A stretch of DNA of 32,730 nucleotides, from the NCBI GenBank assembly GCA_018058095.1, contig JAGPCO010000085.1, positions 1-32,730 on the forward strand, read 5' to 3'. Source of the DNA: Kofleriaceae bacterium. Lineage in GTDB: Bacteria > Myxococcota_A > Polyangia > Haliangiales > Haliangiaceae. Shown in pieces: positions 8,453 to 14,912 of the stretch; the stretch's first letter is position 1, and the number at the start of each line of letters is the position of its first letter. The notes under the pieces are model-generated. The model was not told the origin of the DNA and did not search any database. It saw only the letters and a list, made by a program, of their open reading frames with translations. A program made the position numbers and the translations under genes.

Positions 8453-9456
8453 CCCTGCTGGTCCGACCGGGCGCCGACCCGGCACGCCCACAACGCGCGG
8501 CGGATGGCGGCCTCGTCGAGGCCGTCGCCGATGAGCACCAGCTCGGACCGGCGCGGCAGCGCGGTCGACGGTGGCGCGGGGCCCAGGCTGGTGTGCAGCC
8601 CGGCCTTCTCGAGGTACTCGCAGCCACGACCTTCGGCCAGGTGGACGAAGCCCTTGGCCCGGATCAGCTGATCACCGAGCCCGCGCACCACCGCCAGCAC
8701 CCGCTCGGCCAGCAGCGGCTGGTCGTCGGTGAACACCATGGCGGCCAGCTGGCCGCCGTGCCCGTGATCCCCGGCGCCGTCGTGCCGGTGGGTCGGCCTG
8801 GGCGGCGGCGTCCACCGGCGCGGCGCCAGCAGCCAGCCGGCCAGCGCTCGCACCCCGGCCTCGTCGTCGGGGAAGCTGGCCCGATCGGCGCCCGGGGCCA
8901 GCTCGTCGAGCAGGTGGTGACACGTCCGCACCGCGTCGGCGTCGGCGCGGTCGAGCTTGCGCAGCAGCAGGCGGTCGGCGGCCAGCACCTGCTCACGCGC
9001 CTCCTCGCGCCGCGACAGCGTCGACGCCGCGGCCTCGGCGTCGACCACACACACCACCCCGGCCGGCTGCACCAGGTCACGCACCGCGACCGGGACCCGA
9101 TCCAGGTTGGCCAGGATGGCGGCCGGTTCGGCGATGCCGGTGGTCTCGAGCACCACGTGCTCCGGCCGCGACCGCACGATCACCTCGCCGATGCCGTCCC
9201 ACAGGTCGCTCTTGAGGTCGACCTTGCAGCAGATGCAGCCGCCGGCCAGCTCGAGCACGTCGCCACCTCCGCCGATGATGAGCTTGGTGTCGATGGCGAT
9301 GCGGCCGAGCTCGTTGACCAGGACGGCGACGCGGCGGCCGAGCCCGCCCGAGGCGCCGAGCAGCTGGTTGAGCGTGGTCGTCTTGCCGGCGCCGAGCCAG
9401 CCGGTGAGGATGGTGAAGGGCACCGCCGCGGGCCGGCCCAGGGCCGGCGCGGTCAC
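8449..9456 (-). CDS. CobW/COG0523-family GTPase, putative metallochaperone
   Basis: Starting at the GTG that overlaps the response-regulator stop (GTGA), the product has 335 residues. The Walker A motif GWLGAGKT spans residues 19-26, and the family metal-binding motif GGCICC places cysteines at 74, 76 and 77. ETTGIAEP follows. The G4 position reads RKLD instead of the usual [N/T]KxD, which may alter guanine specificity. A His-rich stretch (HRHDGAGDHGHGG) precedes the C-terminal CobW_C domain (AKGFVHLAEG onward). Relatives deliver Zn or Co to client enzymes; the client cannot be told here. It is the last gene of a minus-strand operon behind a thioredoxin and a receiver protein. Confidence 0.92.
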   Translation of the reverse strand: MTAPALGRPAAVPFTILTGWLGAGKTTTLNQLLGASGGLGRRVAVLVNELGRIAIDTKLIIGGGGDVLELAGGCICCKVDLKSDLWDGIGEVIVRSRPEHVVLETTGIAEPAAILANLDRVPVAVRDLVQPAGVVCVVDAEAAASTLSRREEAREQVLAADRLLLRKLDRADADAVRTCHHLLDELAPGADRASFPDDEAGVRALAGWLLAPRRWTPPPRPTHRHDGAGDHGHGGQLAAMVFTDDQPLLAERVLAVVRGLGDQLIRAKGFVHLAEGRGCEYLEKAGLHTSLGPAPPSTALPRRSELVLIGDGLDEAAIRRALWACRVGARSDQQG

Positions 9457-9839
9457 CGCGTCACGCGCCGGGGCCGCCGCTGCGCCAGCAGGCGCTCGAC
9501 GTTGCTGGCCATGATCTCGCGCAGGAACGGCCGCAGCACGAACGCGTCGGGCGCGCCGGCGGCGGTGACGTCCTCGAGCGCGACCTCGGCCGCGGTCATC
9601 ATGAGGATCGGCACCGCCTTGGTCGACGGGGTCAGGCGCAGCCGCCGGCACACCTCGTTGCCGTCGATCTTGGGCAGGTGCCGGTCGACGATGATCAGGT
9701 CGGGCACGTCGTCGCCAGCTCGGCGCAACGCCTCGGCGCCGTCGCGCGCGGTGACCACGGTGTGGCCACGCACGGCCAGCGTCTTGGCCAGCAGGCGGAC
9801 CACGTCGGGCTCGTCGTCGATGATCAGGATCTTGGCCAT
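9453..9839 (-). CDS. Single-domain response regulator with Lys-to-Arg substitution
   Basis: The 128-residue product is a lone receiver domain. Acidic D8 and D9, phosphoacceptor D52 in LIIVDRHLP and T82 are in place. The conserved lysine that normally sits in KPF is arginine (R103 in VLRPF). That residue coordinates the phosphoryl group, so phosphorylation or switching may be altered. There is no output domain, so it would act by protein contact, perhaps downstream of the nearby hybrid kinase (inference). A basic tail RRPRRVTR ends the protein. The start lies 18 nt after the thioredoxin stop and the end overlaps the CobW GTPase start, making one operon. Confidence 0.93.
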   Translation of the reverse strand: MAKILIIDDEPDVVRLLAKTLAVRGHTVVTARDGAEALRRAGDDVPDLIIVDRHLPKIDGNEVCRRLRLTPSTKAVPILMMTAAEVALEDVTAAGAPDAFVLRPFLREIMASNVERLLAQRRPRRVTR

Positions 9840-9857
9840 GGCGTGGCGGCGCCGGGC

Positions 9858-10616
9858 CTACTCGTCGACCAGCGAGCGGATGCAGGTGGCGGCGACCGAG
9901 GCGGTCCAGTCGCGCTTGTTGACGAAGTAGTAGCGGATGCGGCCCTCGCGATCGATGAGGAAGCTCTCCGGCACCTTCTCGATGCCCCAGCGCTGGGCGA
10001 CCTGGCCGAGGTTGTCGTCGCCGCTCGGCTGGTCGAGGAAGACCTGGTACGGCGTGCCGCGCGGCATGGCCTTGCCGTAGATGCTGAGCGCCTCCTCCAT
10101 GGTCGGCGCCGCGGCCTGGGCGTCCTTGAACTTGTCGGGCACCTGGGCCGGGTTGTGGGCCAGGGCGATCGCCAGCAGCACCTTGGCCCACTCGGCGTCG
10201 GACGCCAGCGTCACCACCACGTAGTCGTCGCTGGACAGCTCGGCGCTCATCGCCCGCAGCGACGGCTTCTCGGCCTTGCACACCGCGCACCACGAGGCCC
10301 AGAAGTTGAGCAGCACGACCTTGCCGCGGAACTGCGACAGCTGGATCTGCCGCCCGTCGTGCGCCGTCACCGTGAAGTCGGGCGCCGGCTGCGGCAGGGT
10401 GCAGCTGTCCTGGCCCTCGGGGCACAACGCCGGGTTGGACAGCGTCGGGCGTAGGCCGGCGCAGGCCGCCTTGACCTCGCGTGCCGCGGCCGGGGCGACC
10501 ATCCACAGGAACAGCGCGACGAGGACGCCGCTCACGACGAGGGCGACCCCGCCGGCGACCAGGGTGCGAGCATCGACGAGGTAACGTGACTTGTCGGACG
10601 ACACTCCCGGGGCCAT
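9858..10616 (-). CDS. Membrane-anchored TlpA/ResA-like thioredoxin
   Basis: The 252-residue protein has one N-terminal membrane segment (about 18-42), an extracytoplasmic region with several cysteines (52, 65, 72), and an AhpC/TSA-TlpA-type thioredoxin domain from about residue 78. The active site is WCAVC with C110 and C113. The cis-proline loop region reads KVPESFLIDREGRI. A long insert between about 140 and 180 (PDKFKDAQAAAPTMEEALSIYG) separates the halves of the fold. It probably reduces or isomerises disulfides on exported proteins, for example during cytochrome maturation, but the partner is unknown. It heads the operon with the response regulator and CobW GTPase and is predicted to be leaderless. 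Confidence 0.92.
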   Translation of the reverse strand: MAPGVSSDKSRYLVDARTLVAGGVALVVSGVLVALFLWMVAPAAAREVKAACAGLRPTLSNPALCPEGQDSCTLPQPAPDFTVTAHDGRQIQLSQFRGKVVLLNFWASWCAVCKAEKPSLRAMSAELSSDDYVVVTLASDAEWAKVLLAIALAHNPAQVPDKFKDAQAAAPTMEEALSIYGKAMPRGTPYQVFLDQPSGDDNLGQVAQRWGIEKVPESFLIDREGRIRYYFVNKRDWTASVAATCIRSLVDE

Positions 10617-10622
10617 GCGGCC

Positions 10623-10647
10623 ACTGTAGCGGAGGATCCGCTATGCT
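10623..10647. promoter_or_regulatory. Symmetric divergent promoter with palindromic operator
   Basis: The palindrome TAGCGGA-GGA-TCCGCTA (10627-10643) is centred on 10635, exactly 19 bp from each of the two divergent start codons (10616 minus, 10654 plus). Its arms run into -10-like hexamers placed symmetrically: TATGCT at 10642-10647 on plus and TACAGT at 10628-10623 on minus. Each is followed by 6 nt and then ATG. No Shine-Dalgarno fits in 6 nt, so both mRNAs are predicted to start at or near the ATG. A second small inverted repeat, ATGCT-CCA-AGCAT, covers 10643-10655. Confidence 0.65.
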
Positions 10648-10653
10648 CCAAGC

Positions 10654-11748
10654 ATGTCGGTGCGCGGCCAGCTGTCGACCATGCCCGCCGAGGACGTCCT
10701 CGAATGGGCCGGCCGGCGCAAGGTCGCGCTGGTGGTGACGGTGACCGGGGCCGACGCGGTGCGCAGCCTGGCGCTGGCGGGCGGGCAGGTGCTGTGGGCG
10801 GCGTCGAGCCGCGCCGAGGAGCAGCTCGGCACCGTGCTGTCGGCGTCGGGCCACCTGGCCGATCGCGGCCTGACCGACTCGCTCGAGGCCCGGGCCGAGA
10901 CCGGGGTGCCGCTGGCCAAGGTGATGCAGATGGCCGGCCTGGTCAGCGAGGACACGCTGGTCGAGGTGCTGGCCACCAAGATCCGCGAGGCGGTGACCGA
11001 CGTGGTCAGCTGGACCGACGGCGAGTTCGAGGTGGTGCCGCGGCCCAACCCGGCCGGCGCGGGCGTCGCCGCCGGCATCCCGGTCGAGGTGTGCCTGGCC
11101 ATCGCCCGGCGTCGGCGCGAGCGCCTGGCCAAGGCGGCCGCCCTGATCGGCTCCGATGACGTCTCGTTCCAGGTCAGCGCCGGCACCGCCGCGCCACCGG
11201 CGACCCCGGTCGAGCCGCCGGTCGACGCCGGACGCCTGTGGCGCCAGGTCGGCCAGGGCCGCACCGTGGCGCAGCTGGCCGCCGGCACCGGCGGCGAGCG
11301 CTTTGCCGTGCTGGTCACCCTGACCGACTGGGTCAACGCCGGGGCGCTGACGATCGACCGCCGGCGCCGGGCCCGGACCGATTCGGCGCACGAGCTGATC
11401 GCCGGCGCGCGCGGCCGGCTGCGCCAGGGGGATCGCGTCGGCGCGCTCGACCTGGCCCGGCGCGCGCTGCTGCAGCAGCCGGGTGACGTCGAGGTCCGGC
11501 GCGCGTTCTCGGCGGTGCAGCGGGCCCGCGTCGCCGAGGTCGCGCGCACGCTGCTGGCCCAGCACGTGGTGCCGCGCCGGACCGGGGTCGAGTCGGTCGC
11601 CGAGCTGGGCCAGTTCGAGCGCGAGCTGGTGCTGCGGGTCGACGGTCGGTGGGACCTCCTGTCGCTCATCCGCACCGTGCCGTCGCGCGAGGCCGAGGCC
11701 CTGCTGGCGTTCGTGCGCCTGGCCGAGCTGGGAGTGGTCACCCTGTGA
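10654..11748 (+). CDS. DUF4388-domain protein (PatA-N-like)
   Basis: The 364-residue protein begins with RGQLSTMPAEDVLEWAGRRK, typical of the DUF4388 domain common in delta-proteobacterial and cyanobacterial signalling proteins, followed by GGQVLWAAS and a GVPLAKVMQMAGLVSEDTL segment like that in many such proteins (about residues 60-120). The C-terminal half is largely helical, with a basic helix RRRRERLAK and a TPR-like stretch (RQGDRVGALDLARRALLQQPGDVEVRRAF, near 255-280) that suggests protein binding. No catalytic or DNA-binding motif is seen. It is the first gene of a three-gene operon. The ATG is fixed by the TATGCT element 6 nt upstream; no SD is present. Confidence 0.85.
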   Translation: MSVRGQLSTMPAEDVLEWAGRRKVALVVTVTGADAVRSLALAGGQVLWAASSRAEEQLGTVLSASGHLADRGLTDSLEARAETGVPLAKVMQMAGLVSEDTLVEVLATKIREAVTDVVSWTDGEFEVVPRPNPAGAGVAAGIPVEVCLAIARRRRERLAKAAALIGSDDVSFQVSAGTAAPPATPVEPPVDAGRLWRQVGQGRTVAQLAAGTGGERFAVLVTLTDWVNAGALTIDRRRRARTDSAHELIAGARGRLRQGDRVGALDLARRALLQQPGDVEVRRAFSAVQRARVAEVARTLLAQHVVPRRTGVESVAELGQFERELVLRVDGRWDLLSLIRTVPSREAEALLAFVRLAELGVVTL

Positions 11749-11761
11749 GCCGGGGGCGGCG

Positions 11762-12586
11762 ATGAGCGAGCGGCCGTCGGCCTCGGCGGCCGAGGCCGAA
11801 CTCGACGGCGGCGTGGTGCCGGCCGCGCTCGACCGGTCGCGCCTGCTGCCGCGCAGCGGCATCGGCGTCGATGGGGGCCACCTGGTCATCGCCCCGCCGG
11901 GCAACCCGGCCATCCGGCTCGACGCTCGCCTGCTCGACCGGGTCGAGCTGATCGGCCGGTCCCCGACCGGCGCGGTCGCCGCCTCGGTCGCGGCCACCGG
12001 CGGCGCGGCGGCGGCGGCGCTGTCGTGGGTCCCGGGTGGGGTGTTCGCGTGCGCGCTGCTGGCGTACCTGGCGCACGAGCGCTTCTCGGAGGCGCGCCGG
12101 CGGGCGCGCAGCCGCGACCTGCTGCTGGCGCTGGGGGACCTCGAGGTGGCGCTGCACGTCGTCGACGGACCCGACGCGGCCAAGCAGGTGGCCGACCAGC
12201 TCGCGCCGTACACCCGCGGCGCGCCGATCGGTCGGCCCGAGGTGTACGAGGACGCGCGCCGGCGCTTGCACGCCCAGGCCGCCGGCAAGGGCGCGCAGGT
12301 GGCGCGGCGCGAGGTCGAGCGCGCCCTGCTGGTCGGGGCCGAGGTGGTGCACGTGCGCGACGGCTTCCTCCAGGTCGGCCAGGTCGCGTTCCGGACCGAG
12401 GAGGTGCGCGAGTACGCCCTGCGCGGGGCCAACCTGCCGCTGCCGGGTGGTCGCCTCCTGCAGGCGGCGATGGGCCTGCTCATCGTCGCCGCCGAGGAGC
12501 GCGCCCGCAGCGGCGAGGATCTGACGGCGCTGGCCAAGCGGATCCACGCCTACGAGGAGTGGTCGGGCCGCGCGGCCGGGCGATGA
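11762..12586 (+). CDS. Membrane-associated protein of unknown function
   Basis: I do not recognise this 274-residue protein. The ATG at 11762 follows the DUF4388 gene by 13 nt with GGGGGCGG just upstream. Its N-terminal 60 residues look soluble (SGIGVDGGHLVIAPPGNPAIRLDARLLDRVELIG). A hydrophobic Ala-rich stretch (about 73-101, AAAAALSWVPGGVFACALLAYLA) could cross the membrane once or as a hairpin. The rest is charged and helical, with repeated EVERALLVGAEVV-type segments and a final AAEERARSGEDLTALAKRIHAYEEW helix. It overlaps the next gene by ATGA, so the two products are made together and may act at the same membrane site (inference). Confidence 0.75.
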   Translation: MSERPSASAAEAELDGGVVPAALDRSRLLPRSGIGVDGGHLVIAPPGNPAIRLDARLLDRVELIGRSPTGAVAASVAATGGAAAAALSWVPGGVFACALLAYLAHERFSEARRRARSRDLLLALGDLEVALHVVDGPDAAKQVADQLAPYTRGAPIGRPEVYEDARRRLHAQAAGKGAQVARREVERALLVGAEVVHVRDGFLQVGQVAFRTEEVREYALRGANLPLPGGRLLQAAMGLLIVAAEERARSGEDLTALAKRIHAYEEWSGRAAGR

Positions 12587-14670
12587 CCGTCGCCGGCACG
12601 CCGGGCGGGGACCGGGCCGAGGTCGTGGCGGCTGGCCCCGGCCCGTGGATCATCGTCGGCGCCGGCTTCACCGGCGTGGTGCTGGCCCGGCGCCTGGTCG
12701 CGGCCGGGGCGACGCTGTGGGTGGCGCGCCGCGATGGCGCCGCGGCGACGGCGCAGGCGGCCGAGCTGGGCGCCGCCCGCGGCCTGGCGGTCGACCTCGA
12801 CCATCCTGGTGACGGCGGCGGTCCGCCGTGGCCGGCCTCGGCCATCGTCGTCGATCTGGCCCCGCCCGGGCCGAGCCCGGGCGCGCGCGAGGAGGCGCTG
12901 CTGGCCCGCGCCGGCGGCGCGGCCATCGTGTACGTGTCGTCGACCGGGGTGTACGGGGCGGGCGGCGGCGCCTGGGTCGACGAGCGCTGGCCGCTGGCGC
13001 CGCTCGGCCCCAGCGGCGTGGCCCGGGTCCGGGCCGAGGCGGCGATCGGCGCCGGCGTCGGGCCCGACCAGCGCTACGCCATCCTGCGCCCGGCCGGCAT
13101 CTACGGCCCGGGCCGCTCGGTCGCCGATCGCCTGCGCGCCGGCAGCTATCGCGTGATCGGCGACGGCACCGCGGTCAGCCGCATCCACGTCGACGATCTG
13201 GCCAGCGCCATCGTCGCCGCCGGCGCGCGCGCGCCGCGCGGCGCCATCTACAACGTGGCCGACGACGACCCGGCCCCCTCGGGTCAGGTCGCCGACGCGG
13301 TCGCGGCCCGGCTCGGGCTGCCGCCGCCGCCGCGGGCAAGCGCGGCCGAGGTCGGGGCCGAGGCCGCGGCCATGCTCACCGCCGATCGCCGCGTCGACGC
13401 CGGCCGGATCCAGCGCGAGCTGGGCGTGCGCTGGCGCTACCCGAGCTGGCGCCTTGGCCTCCTGGCCGGGCTCTCGCTGCTGCTGCTGGCCGCCTGCGCC
13501 CCGCGGCAGCCTGGCGTCGGCGTGGTCGCCGCGCCGGGCGAGCTCGACCTGGCGCCGGCGCCGATCCGCGACGAGCGGGCCTACGTCCTGACCTGGGGCG
13601 GCGCGATCATCGGCCACGCTCGCGAGGTCCGGACCTGGCGCGGTGGTCGGCTGCACCTGACCCGGTCCGAGCACGTCCGGGTCCAGCGCCTCGGCGCCGA
13701 GGTCACCACCACCACCACCATCCGGGTCGAGGCCGACCACGCGCTCCGAGCCGACCGGATCGAGGTCGAGCAGGTCGACGCCGGCGCGCGCTGGCACGGG
13801 GTCGCGACCCGGGCCGACGATGGTCGCTGGCGGCTCGACGACGGCAGGCCGGGGCCGGTCCGGACGGCGCCGGCGACGGCCGTCCCGGCCGAGCTGGTGC
13901 CCGATCTGGTCGCGCGCGACCAGCGCTTCGTCGGGCCGGTCGTGCTGGCCGGGCACCAGCTGGCCCTGGCCGACGGCGTGGTCACTCGCGCCGGCGACCT
14001 CGCCATCGCCCGGCTCGACCTGCCCGGCCCGCCGCCGGCCTCGAGCCGGTCGGTCATCACCCTGGGCGTCGACGGCACCCCCGCGATCGTGGCCGGGGCC
14101 GACGGGGTCACCGCGACCGCGGTCGACCCGGCCGCGCCGGCGCCAGACTTCGTCGCCATCGACGTCGTCGCCGCCGCCGCGGTGCCGGTGCCGCCGGCGC
14201 TGGGCCCGACCACGCTGGTCGCGCTGTGGGTCGACGGCCGCCGGCTCGGCGCCGGCCGGCCCGCGCTCGGGCCACCCACACCGTCGGCCGCGCTGGCCTC
14301 GGCCCGCGCCGTCGCCGCCGCGGTCCACGCCGCCCTCGACGCCTCGGCCGACCCCGCTTCCGGGGTCGGCGATTGCACCAGCTACGCCACCGCGTTCGCC
14401 AGCGCCGCCCGCGCCGTCGGGCTCGAGGTCCGGGTCGCGACCGGGTGGGTCCGCGACGGCGACCGTCTGTGGCGGCACCGCTGGAACCAGGTCCAGCTCG
14501 GCCAGCGCTGGCTCGACGTCGACGCCAGCCGGGCCGAGGCACCGGCGACGCGGCCGCTGTACCCGCTGGTGCTGCACGGCGCCGAGGCCGACGCCGTCCG
14601 CGCCGCCGGCGCCGCCCTGGCCGCGGCCGTGCCCGTCGTCGCCGCCGCGCCGCGCCTCGTCGTGCCGTGA
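12583..14670 (+). CDS. Fusion: NAD-epimerase-like SDR, lipoprotein signal, transglutaminase-like domain
   Basis: One uninterrupted 695-residue frame. Residues 20-290 are an extended SDR like YeeZ/NAD-epimerases: nucleotide motif GAGFTGVVLARRL, VYVSSTGVYG, LRPAGIYGPGRS, SRIHVDDLASAI and an ELGVRWRYPSW end. A lipoprotein-type segment follows, LGLLAGLSLLLLAAC, with C305 as a lipobox cysteine. A beta-rich region (310-560) then precedes a transglutaminase-like domain with C598 (GDCTSYA), H632 (HRWNQV) and D647 (WLDVDAS). Either a cytoplasmic enzyme is tethered to a periplasmic transglutaminase, or an internal GTG at 13426 (residue 282, MRWRYPSWR plus the hydrophobic stretch) makes a separate lipoprotein. 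Starts by ATGA overlap. The periplasmic half may crosslink or cleave proteins. Confidence 0.8.
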   Translation: MTVAGTPGGDRAEVVAAGPGPWIIVGAGFTGVVLARRLVAAGATLWVARRDGAAATAQAAELGAARGLAVDLDHPGDGGGPPWPASAIVVDLAPPGPSPGAREEALLARAGGAAIVYVSSTGVYGAGGGAWVDERWPLAPLGPSGVARVRAEAAIGAGVGPDQRYAILRPAGIYGPGRSVADRLRAGSYRVIGDGTAVSRIHVDDLASAIVAAGARAPRGAIYNVADDDPAPSGQVADAVAARLGLPPPPRASAAEVGAEAAAMLTADRRVDAGRIQRELGVRWRYPSWRLGLLAGLSLLLLAACAPRQPGVGVVAAPGELDLAPAPIRDERAYVLTWGGAIIGHAREVRTWRGGRLHLTRSEHVRVQRLGAEVTTTTTIRVEADHALRADRIEVEQVDAGARWHGVATRADDGRWRLDDGRPGPVRTAPATAVPAELVPDLVARDQRFVGPVVLAGHQLALADGVVTRAGDLAIARLDLPGPPPASSRSVITLGVDGTPAIVAGADGVTATAVDPAAPAPDFVAIDVVAAAAVPVPPALGPTTLVALWVDGRRLGAGRPALGPPTPSAALASARAVAAAVHAALDASADPASGVGDCTSYATAFASAARAVGLEVRVATGWVRDGDRLWRHRWNQVQLGQRWLDVDASRAEAPATRPLYPLVLHGAEADAVRAAGAALAAAVPVVAAAPRLVVP

Positions 14671-14823
14671 CTCGACAAGTCCAGACTCGACAATGCCCGT
14701 GCCCGTGCCCGATCGCTCGACATCCGCGACCGCCGCAAGGCCGTCGCCGCCAGCGTCCTGACGCCCGCGCTCGAGTTGCTCGAGCGCGTCGTCGCCATGC
14801 TAGCCCGTCTCGCCGGAGCCTGA
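14671..14823 (+). pseudogene. Probable C-terminal remnant of a four-helix-bundle (S23/IVP-like) protein
   Basis: Immediately after the fusion gene's stop, the same frame reads on to TGA at 14821. It ends in a coding-looking helix, DRRKAVAASVLTPAL then ELLERVVAMLARLAGA. That pattern resembles the last helix of four-helix-bundle proteins of the 23S rRNA intervening-sequence family. No usable start codon lies in frame and the N-terminal helices are absent, so it is called a remnant. It sits between the two arms of a 20-bp inverted repeat. The family call is by resemblance and tentative. Confidence 0.3.
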
Positions 14824-14864
14824 CCGCCCAGATCGGGCACGGGCACGGGCACGGGCACGGGCAC
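14695..14864. repeat. 20-bp inverted repeat with GGGCAC hexamer array
   Basis: The left arm (14695-14714) is GCCCGT twice followed by GCCCGATC. The right arm (14831-14850) is its exact reverse complement and continues as five tandem GGGCAC units through 14864. The arms are 116 bp apart and enclose the putative four-helix-bundle fragment. The structure could fold into a long RNA stem or mark the ends of a small non-autonomous repeat. CTCGACAA also repeats directly at 14671 and 14686. Confidence 0.75.
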
Positions 14865-14879
14865 GGGGCAGGTCGCTGC

Positions 14880-14900
14880 AAACGCGGCTGCGCCGCGTTT
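14880..14900. terminator. Bidirectional hairpin terminator
   Basis: AAACGCGGC-TGC-GCCGCGTTT is a perfect 9-bp stem with a 3-nt loop (a flanking C-G pair extends it), ending in short T runs on both strands. It lies between the convergent ends of the fusion gene at 14670 and the BNR-repeat gene at 14913, so it can serve both. Confidence 0.75.
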
Positions 14901-14912
14901 GTCAGCGTCCTG

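Noticed and set aside
8449-12537. Single 1362-residue minus-strand reading frame
   Set aside because: Only the part below 9456 matches CobW. The rest is antisense to clear plus-strand genes and reads as Arg/Pro/Ala-rich shadow typical of GC-rich DNA.
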